Assembly (NCBI GenBank): GCA_937911865.1
Contig: CALDSK010000108.1
Location: forward strand, 1-40,981
Length of the DNA stretch: 40,981 nucleotides
DNA from: an uncultured Synechococcus sp.
GTDB lineage: Bacteria; Cyanobacteriota; Cyanobacteriia; Phormidesmidales; Phormidesmidaceae
Reading direction: 5' to 3'
Part shown: positions 35,808-40,981 of the stretch, piece after piece
Position numbering within the stretch: the first letter of the stretch is position 1
Layout: each line of letters starts with the position of its first letter
Translations under genes and position numbers: made by a program
Notes under the pieces: generated by a model
The model's database searches: none
What the model saw: only the letters and a program-made list of their open reading frames with translations
What the model was told of the DNA's origin: nothing

Positions 35808-38081
35808 TCAACGATTTTCGACCACGCCCGCCTGCACCCGACGGATGCGTGGGGTGTCAAACGGATTGGTATCACCAATCCACCTGAAGTTGCTCAGCCG
35901 AAAGCCTATAGAAGCAGCGTTTTGCGTGGTGTCGTAGCGCAGCAGTAGTCCATAGGTGCGACGGCTATATTCTAACGAGTAGATATTGTTGATTGGTTCG
36001 CCCCCATCAAAGCTGAGCGCCGTTTGAAAGCCCACCAGAATAGGGCCATACAGCTGCTGAGTAATGCCTAGAGAAAGGACATTGCGGTCAACTTCGCGAT
36101 CGAAGAGGAAGGGAGAAGACGCATCGCCGATGAAAGCTTGAGAATAGGCAATGTTTAAGCGGGTGTAGTCACCAAAGTCTCGGGCAAAGTGACCAAGCTG
36201 AGCCGTTAGGCCGACATCAGCAATGACGCTATTTTGACTATCGCCACTGCTGTAGTGGGTCAGGGTGGTTCTGATGCCGGTATTGAGGTTGAGAAAAGGA
36301 ACAACGGGCTGTGGCGTATAGCGTAAGCCCTGGTCTTGAGTCGCTGGTTTGGGCTTACCACGCCACAGGTTAAAGCCACGGCTGAGCGCCACACTGCCCT
36401 GATAACGACCTAACGTTACACGCCCGGTACCCGACCCCCTCGATAGCAGCAGATCTTCTCGGTCGGTTTCAGCGTTAATCCACTGGGCGCTCGCCTGGTA
36501 GGTCAGCCTCAGTCCGGTATCACCCAGCGTGTACTCGGGCGAAAGCAGGACCGCACCGACGCTAGACTGCACGTCTTGAAAGCCTAAGGAACCGTTGAAC
36601 AGTCGCTCTCGGTAACCGTACTGTAGCGACAACCGATGGTCCCCTATCTGCCGGTCAGCCTGCAAGCTAGCCCGCAGATTTTCGGTGATGTTGGAGGTAT
36701 CAAAGCTAGTGAGTTCAGCGTCGCCTCTGATTTGAGTGCGATCGCCCACCTGAGAGCGAAATTCTGACGTTGCGCCAAAGTTTTGGGCGGCAATGGGAGA
36801 GTCGGTCTCGTCGCTGAAGGCTCTAGCAGCAAAGAACTGAGGCGTGACATCCAACCGGGTGCGTTCGGTCGAGATCAGAGGAATTTGTTGACCTAAATAA
36901 AATCCACCGCGATCATCTCCATCAATGCCGACCGGAACGGGAACCGGATTGAGATCGGACGGGTTGAGATTGCCGCGACTGATAAGAATGCGCGATCGCA
37001 CCAAAGGAATCGCCAAGCCTTGGTCGAACACTAGCCTGGGCCGACTGAGCAGCAGCTCGTCCTGAGTCGGTGAAATGTTGCGCAAAATCAAACCGTCTGT
37101 GCGCAGCTCTAGCTCGGGCGGTGAAAACGGATCGTTTGTAATGCGCACTTCATCGGCACGCCAGCCGTCCACATCAAAAGCCAGCTCGTCGGTTTCAAAC
37201 CGCAGCTGATTGATTAAAGCATCCTCACCAACGGCCTGATCGCGCGGATCGCGTTCAGTTTCAATGGGCTGCGTACTCAGCTGCGTACCATACTCAAAGC
37301 TGCCGTCACCTTCGACCTGCAAATCAGGATTTCGGCGAATAGGATCGTAAGCCCGCCGGGAGGCCGAGACACCGTCAAGCGGAGAGGCAAAATCTTCTTC
37401 GATCGCAGGCAGGTATAGGGTGCCAATTGCCTCACCCACCGTGCCAGACTGCTGTATAAAGTTGTATTCAAGCCGGTTTCCCTCAATCAACTGCGACCCT
37501 CTAGTCAACAGCACGTTCCCTTCAGCCAGCGCATACCGATTAATCAGATTTACCCACAGCTCATCGGCCTCAACAATGGCGTCATTAAGCCTAAGCACGA
37601 CATTGCCACTCGCTGTAATGACCTGAGTTTCAGGGTTAAATTCTTGAGTATCTGACGACAGCTGTAGCTGAGAAATAAACTCTTCTGGGAGCTGCTCTTC
37701 ACTCGTTCCCGGCTCAGCAGATTCCTCAACCTCTATTTCTAACGTCTCATTCTCTGGGGTCTCGCTCTCTGAAGCTTCATTCTCTGGGGTCTCGTTCTCT
37801 AGAGGCTCGCTCTCCCCGGGAATATCTTCGGAAATATCTTCCGCAGCGTCGTCAACAGACTCGTCAGCATCACGCGGAGAGGCCTCTTCCGCAGTGGCGG
37901 GAGGTAAAGATGGCAGACCAGACTGAGTGGACTGTGCCAGCCTAGCTGCAAATGAAGGCTCAAGGGTTAACGCTGGCTCATCTGCCAACAAATTATCTAG
38001 AAGGTTGGCAGATGATGCTGCTTGTTCTGCAGGTCTAGCGACGATGGGCGGCGGGTCGGGTGGCAAGCTGATGTGAACCAT
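35808..38081 (-). CDS. DUF3769 family, LptD/OstA-like outer-membrane protein
   Basis: 757 residues from the ATG at 38081, which follows GGAGGAGGGG. A disordered acidic N-terminus (about 1-145) contains repeated Glu/Asn/Pro/Thr units. An OstA/LptA-like beta-jellyroll follows (about 150-240: FNPETQVITASGNVVLRLND, AEGNVLLTRGSQLIEGNRLEYN). The rest (about 280-757) alternates aromatic beta strands, ending in SIGFRLSNFRW and a C-terminal region typical of outer-membrane barrels. Cyanobacterial DUF3769 proteins are viewed as LptD-like factors for lipopolysaccharide export. No classical signal peptide is seen at this start, which is odd for an outer-membrane protein: a more distant start or an atypical signal is possible. 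Confidence 0.82.
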   Translation of the reverse strand: MVHISLPPDPPPIVARPAEQAASSANLLDNLLADEPALTLEPSFAARLAQSTQSGLPSLPPATAEEASPRDADESVDDAAEDISEDIPGESEPLENETPENEASESETPENETLEIEVEESAEPGTSEEQLPEEFISQLQLSSDTQEFNPETQVITASGNVVLRLNDAIVEADELWVNLINRYALAEGNVLLTRGSQLIEGNRLEYNFIQQSGTVGEAIGTLYLPAIEEDFASPLDGVSASRRAYDPIRRNPDLQVEGDGSFEYGTQLSTQPIETERDPRDQAVGEDALINQLRFETDELAFDVDGWRADEVRITNDPFSPPELELRTDGLILRNISPTQDELLLSRPRLVFDQGLAIPLVRSRILISRGNLNPSDLNPVPVPVGIDGDDRGGFYLGQQIPLISTERTRLDVTPQFFAARAFSDETDSPIAAQNFGATSEFRSQVGDRTQIRGDAELTSFDTSNITENLRASLQADRQIGDHRLSLQYGYRERLFNGSLGFQDVQSSVGAVLLSPEYTLGDTGLRLTYQASAQWINAETDREDLLLSRGSGTGRVTLGRYQGSVALSRGFNLWRGKPKPATQDQGLRYTPQPVVPFLNLNTGIRTTLTHYSSGDSQNSVIADVGLTAQLGHFARDFGDYTRLNIAYSQAFIGDASSPFLFDREVDRNVLSLGITQQLYGPILVGFQTALSFDGGEPINNIYSLEYSRRTYGLLLRYDTTQNAASIGFRLSNFRWIGDTNPFDTPRIRRVQAGVVENR

Positions 38082-38147
38082 ACGCAACCCCTCCTCCCGT
38101 AAAACCACCTAATACCTTACAAGGATTAGGCTCAAAATAGGTACCTA

Positions 38148-38178
38148 ATAGAACAGCCCGCAATGCGGGCTGTTCTAT
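38148..38178. terminator. hairpin terminator downstream of psbI
   Basis: A perfect 14-bp stem (ATAGAACAGCCCGC and its complement) with a 3-nt loop. It lies 89 bp after the stop of psbI (-), just upstream of the DUF3769 start. There is no T tract. Confidence 0.75.
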
Positions 38179-38266
38179 CAACAATGAATTTTCGATAATT
38201 CTATCCTTGAGCAGGAACTGCCAGAACATCTAACAGAACATCTACTCGCAGTTCTTTGACGAGACG

Positions 38267-38383
38267 TTAGTCAAAATCTCTACCGCTGGGGTTACGAGCA
38301 GGGTCCCCGCTGAGGAAACCAAAGATAAAGAGGCCGACGAAAAAGGAAACTGTAATGTAAACAACGATCTTAAGCGTTACCAT
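38267..38383 (-). CDS. psbI: photosystem II reaction centre protein I (PsbI)
   Basis: A 38-residue, one-helix membrane protein. PsbI sits beside D1 in the photosystem II core and helps early assembly. The N-terminus [15 protein letters not shown] and the region [14 protein letters not shown] match the family pattern (LTLKI-VYI...[13 protein letters not shown]), and the length is the family length. The gene is too short for ordinary gene-length cut-offs. A weak ribosome site (GGA) precedes the ATG. It has its own terminator downstream and ~240 bp without genes upstream, so it is probably monocistronic. Confidence 0.95.
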   Translation of the reverse strand: MVTLKIVVYITVSFFVGLFIFGFLSGDPARNPSGRDFD

Positions 38384-38622
38384 CTTGCAAGTCCAAACGC
38401 GATTTAGCTATGTAACGCCAATCATATCGCACTCTAATGCCATCTCAGCGCGCGATTGAGATATCGACAGCCGCTAGAGCCTTCACCAAATAGCTCCGAT
38501 CTCAGCCTCGTCAGGACTTCGATTGATTAATTAAAGATAAAGCTATGTAACTAAAAGTTACGAAGGTCGCTGTCTTTTCACTAGCTTCTCGGCTGTTGAG
38601 CGGCTCTTTCTGACTGGCTCTG

Positions 38623-39603
38623 TTACAAAGTCGCAAATACCCGTTTAGCCGCAAAAACCTTCGACTGACTCGCTGCATCAGTCAACGCTGCCTCATTCAG
38701 GGCTAGTTGCCCCGTTGGAGTTCCCATACGAACCTCGCCAATGCCCAAAAAATCTTGAGTCGCCGCGTCAATTACGCGCAGGGGTACGTTATTAAGCTCA
38801 CTCATCCGCTCAATCGAGAGATAGGGTGCTACTTCATCTATCGCCAGCTTTTGCCCCAAACACCAGCGATGGGCTAGCTCAGAGGGTAATGCGATCGCCT
38901 CTAAATGCTGCATGACCGACCCAGCCGCTACCGGCACAAACGCCTCAGCTGCTAGCGCGGCCTCTAACGCTTCTAACGTCACACTGTTGTCAACATCGAA
39001 CCCGTTGCTATGTGTCCGGCTGAGCCCAACTAGTACCGCCCCAGTTCCCATCGTTTCGCCCATATCGCGTGCCAGAGCGCGAATATACGTTCCTGGCCCA
39101 CACACCACATCTACCGTCAGCTCTGGCTGGTCACCCGCTTGCCACTTTTGGCTGTGAAGCTGATGAATCATTACCTGACGCGACGGCACCTCAACGGCCT
39201 TACCCTGTCGGGCCAGGTCATAGAGCCTTTTTCCATCCACCTGCACCGCACTGTACATCGGTGGAATCTGCGTCAGCGAGCCCACAAACTGAGAGAACAT
39301 CGCTTCAACCTGCTGGCGCTGAAGATGGCTAGCGCTTTGCTGTTGAAGCACCTCACCTTCCAAGTCATCAGTCGTGGTCTTGAGGCCGAAGCGAATCACC
39401 GCCCGGTAAGCCTTCCCAGCTGGAAGATACTGCAATAGCCGAGTCGCCTTACCTACCGCTAAAGGCAACACCCCCGTAGCCAGCGGATCGAGCGTACCGC
39501 TGTGGCCCACTTTTTTAGTGTTGAGCAATCTACGTACACGCGCCACACAGTCGTGAGATGTCCACTCCGCGGGCTTATAAAGATTGATAAAACCGTTGAT
39601 CAT
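38623..39603 (-). CDS. truB: tRNA pseudouridine(55) synthase TruB
   Basis: 326 residues. It makes the pseudouridine at position 55 of the T loop in tRNAs. GFINLYKPAEWTSHD opens the protein. GHSGTLDPLATGVLPLAVGKAT holds the catalytic Asp39. YSAVQVDGKRLYDLAR, PGTYIRALARDMGE and the C-terminal PUA-like part (about 245-300) complete the family pattern. The start ATG is directly followed by the conserved sequence. The gene is ~240 bp upstream of psbI on the same strand. Confidence 0.96.
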   Translation of the reverse strand: MINGFINLYKPAEWTSHDCVARVRRLLNTKKVGHSGTLDPLATGVLPLAVGKATRLLQYLPAGKAYRAVIRFGLKTTTDDLEGEVLQQQSASHLQRQQVEAMFSQFVGSLTQIPPMYSAVQVDGKRLYDLARQGKAVEVPSRQVMIHQLHSQKWQAGDQPELTVDVVCGPGTYIRALARDMGETMGTGAVLVGLSRTHSNGFDVDNSVTLEALEAALAAEAFVPVAAGSVMQHLEAIALPSELAHRWCLGQKLAIDEVAPYLSIERMSELNNVPLRVIDAATQDFLGIGEVRMGTPTGQLALNEAALTDAASQSKVFAAKRVFATL

Positions 39604-39698
39604 AAAGCTTATTCATAGGGCTTATATAGAGCTGACCATAGCGAAGCTGGCCGTATATTAGACCTTAAAATAGACCGCAAACGCGCCGCTTGAGCGAA

Positions 39699-40981
39699 TT
39701 ACTTATCTAGCAAGGCTTCGCGAGCCATCATGTCATCTAAGGCGCGCTCAACCGTTTGCGCTGAATTTTGCATCGTGTTTTGCACTGTGTCTTGCACTGT
39801 GTTCTGCGTCGAGGGAAGCTTGCCCTCAGCGGCAAGTTCCAGCTGCTGGGCGAGCCGTTCAGGCTCCAGCTCAGAGATAATGCTGAGCGGCATTTCCGGC
39901 TCGCTCAGGCGGGTTGTAAACCCGCTGGTTAAGACCGGCTGATAGCGACCGTCGCCCTTGAGGTAGCGGCTTAGAAATGCCAGGCTCATTACTTGCGAAT
40001 ACCGCTGCGCCACATCGGGCACTGGGCCAAAAACGGCAGGCGGTAGCTGGAAGGCTTCTTCCCCCGTGACCGCAATCGTTGAAAAGTGCGTGCCACCGTC
40101 CATCACCATCAGGTAGCGCTCTGGCGTGGTGAGCCAGGTAAAGGGAATGACCTGCTCGGGCAAAGCAGGGGCTACCGTATCGCTGCTAGCGGCCATCATC
40201 AGCACAGGCACTGCCACTTCGGCCATGCTTTCTGGCCCAAAAATCAGGCTGGTCATGGGATTAATGGCAACGACCGCTCTGATGCGAGGATCGGAAAAGT
40301 TCAGGCTATCAACGCCCAAAGGGGCCAAATTGACCGCCTGACATTGCAGCAGCACGACCACATTAAGGCTAAACTCTGGCGGCGGACAGTTGGCTCGCAA
40401 AGAGGCTAAATTAATCGGCGCACCTGCCACAGCTAGCGCGGTATAGCCGCCGAAAGATTGACCGATAATACCGACGTTGTTGAAATCAATCTGGGCAAAG
40501 TTTTTATCGCTAAAGGCCCGTTGTTGTAGCTCGTTGAGCACCTGAGAAATCAGCTCAGGCCGACGGGTAAATTCGTCATCTGGCACCACTCGGCCAGTTC
40601 GCCCAGAAACCAGCGCATTGAACTGATCGGCGCTACTGCCAGGGTGCTCGACATTGATGACCGCAAATCCATGAGTAGCCAAAAATTCGGCGAGGTAGCT
40701 GTAGGTTTTACGCTCGTTGCCAAAACCGTGGGAGATGATGACTGTTGGAATAGAGGTCGTCCCTTCGATGGGCCGGAAAACCTCACTGAAAAAAGTGGTT
40801 GGCGATCGCGGCAAATACACATCAACAGGCGCAGCGCTCGCCTTGACAAAAGTCGTCACCTGGCTCACCTGAAAAGGCCCACGCGCTGTTAGCTGATCGA
40901 GCAAAGCGGCTTCTGGCCCAGAGGGAAAGGTCTCGGGCGCAGTTTGCAGCGCAATTTGTTCGACCAAATCTAGGGCTGCTC
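39699..40981 (-). CDS. alpha/beta hydrolase (DUF1400 type), 5' end outside window
   Basis: The frame is open to the right edge; about 427 residues are visible, the C-terminal part. The hydrolase fold has PTVIISHGFG with HGFG oxyanion context, the nucleophile elbow GQSFGGYTALA, an acid in AASSDTVAP and the His in DGGTHFST. The best fit is the platelet-activating-factor-acetylhydrolase/dienelactone-hydrolase-like group that in cyanobacteria is fused to an N-terminal DUF1400 domain, which would lie off-window; the visible stretch LVEQIALQ before the fold fits its end. The tail has small Gln/Asn/Thr repeats. Substrate unknown. Confidence 0.82.
   Translation of the reverse strand, partial: AALDLVEQIALQTAPETFPSGPEAALLDQLTARGPFQVSQVTTFVKASAAPVDVYLPRSPTTFFSEVFRPIEGTTSIPTVIISHGFGNERKTYSYLAEFLATHGFAVINVEHPGSSADQFNALVSGRTGRVVPDDEFTRRPELISQVLNELQQRAFSDKNFAQIDFNNVGIIGQSFGGYTALAVAGAPINLASLRANCPPPEFSLNVVVLLQCQAVNLAPLGVDSLNFSDPRIRAVVAINPMTSLIFGPESMAEVAVPVLMMAASSDTVAPALPEQVIPFTWLTTPERYLMVMDGGTHFSTIAVTGEEAFQLPPAVFGPVPDVAQRYSQVMSLAFLSRYLKGDGRYQPVLTSGFTTRLSEPEMPLSIISELEPERLAQQLELAAEGKLPSTQNTVQDTVQNTMQNSAQTVERALDDMMAREALLDK

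Overview
This is a chromosomal window from a cyanobacterium. The markers are psbI (photosystem II), raf1 (RuBisCO assembly chaperone), a CpcS-type phycobiliprotein lyase, a complete pix-type phototaxis operon with bilin-type GAF domains, a DUF3769 outer-membrane protein, and many HIP1-like GCGATCGC octamers. I cannot name the genus. The mix of PEP-CTERM protein, DUF1400 hydrolase and pix operon fits a Leptolyngbya-like or large-genome Synechococcus-like lineage, but this is inference.

Layout. 1-8046 is read on the + strand: the end of a VIT/VWA PEP-CTERM protein, a small exported protein, an unusually long RecJ (1178 aa), a 620-bp non-coding stretch with a tight cluster of DnaA-box-like sequences (candidate oriC), and a TPR protein. 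A DUF4349 lipoprotein follows on the - strand. 9295-19227 (-) is the phototaxis operon in the order pixG-pixH-pixI-pixJ-pixL plus an extra cheW. Its receptor PixJ carries two tandem GAF domains that each have the DXCF cysteine and the second bilin-type cysteine 28 residues later, so it may carry two blue/green-type chromophores. About 780 bp without a long gene follow, with operator-like repeats. 20009-22484 holds a small conserved protein, a palindromic repeat element, recR, a small protein and raf1. tRNA-Ala(GGC) and a nucleotide-sugar epimerase come next.

24017-27015 (+) carries pnp and tpiA. 27069-34130 (-) carries a GAF-GGDEF diguanylate cyclase, an exported TPR protein, ruvB, an SDR-type protein, a small coiled-coil protein and hemE. 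cpcS (+) starts back to back with hemE. 34865-40981 (-) carries a conserved cyanobacterial protein, a DUF3769/LptD-like protein, psbI (only 38 codons), truB and the end of a DUF1400-type alpha/beta hydrolase that runs off the right edge.

How the genes fit together. The pix genes form one signalling system: light receptor, CheW adaptors, CheA kinase with its own receiver, a CheY, and a PatA-type output regulator. RecJ, RecR and RuvB are recombination-repair proteins but are not in one operon. HemE feeds tetrapyrrole synthesis and CpcS attaches bilins to phycobiliproteins, and the two genes share one intergenic region. The least expected features are the DnaA-box cluster far from dnaA/dnaN, the double DXCF receptor, the RecJ tail, recR without a normal start codon at the homologous position, and a dispersed palindromic repeat present at two loci.
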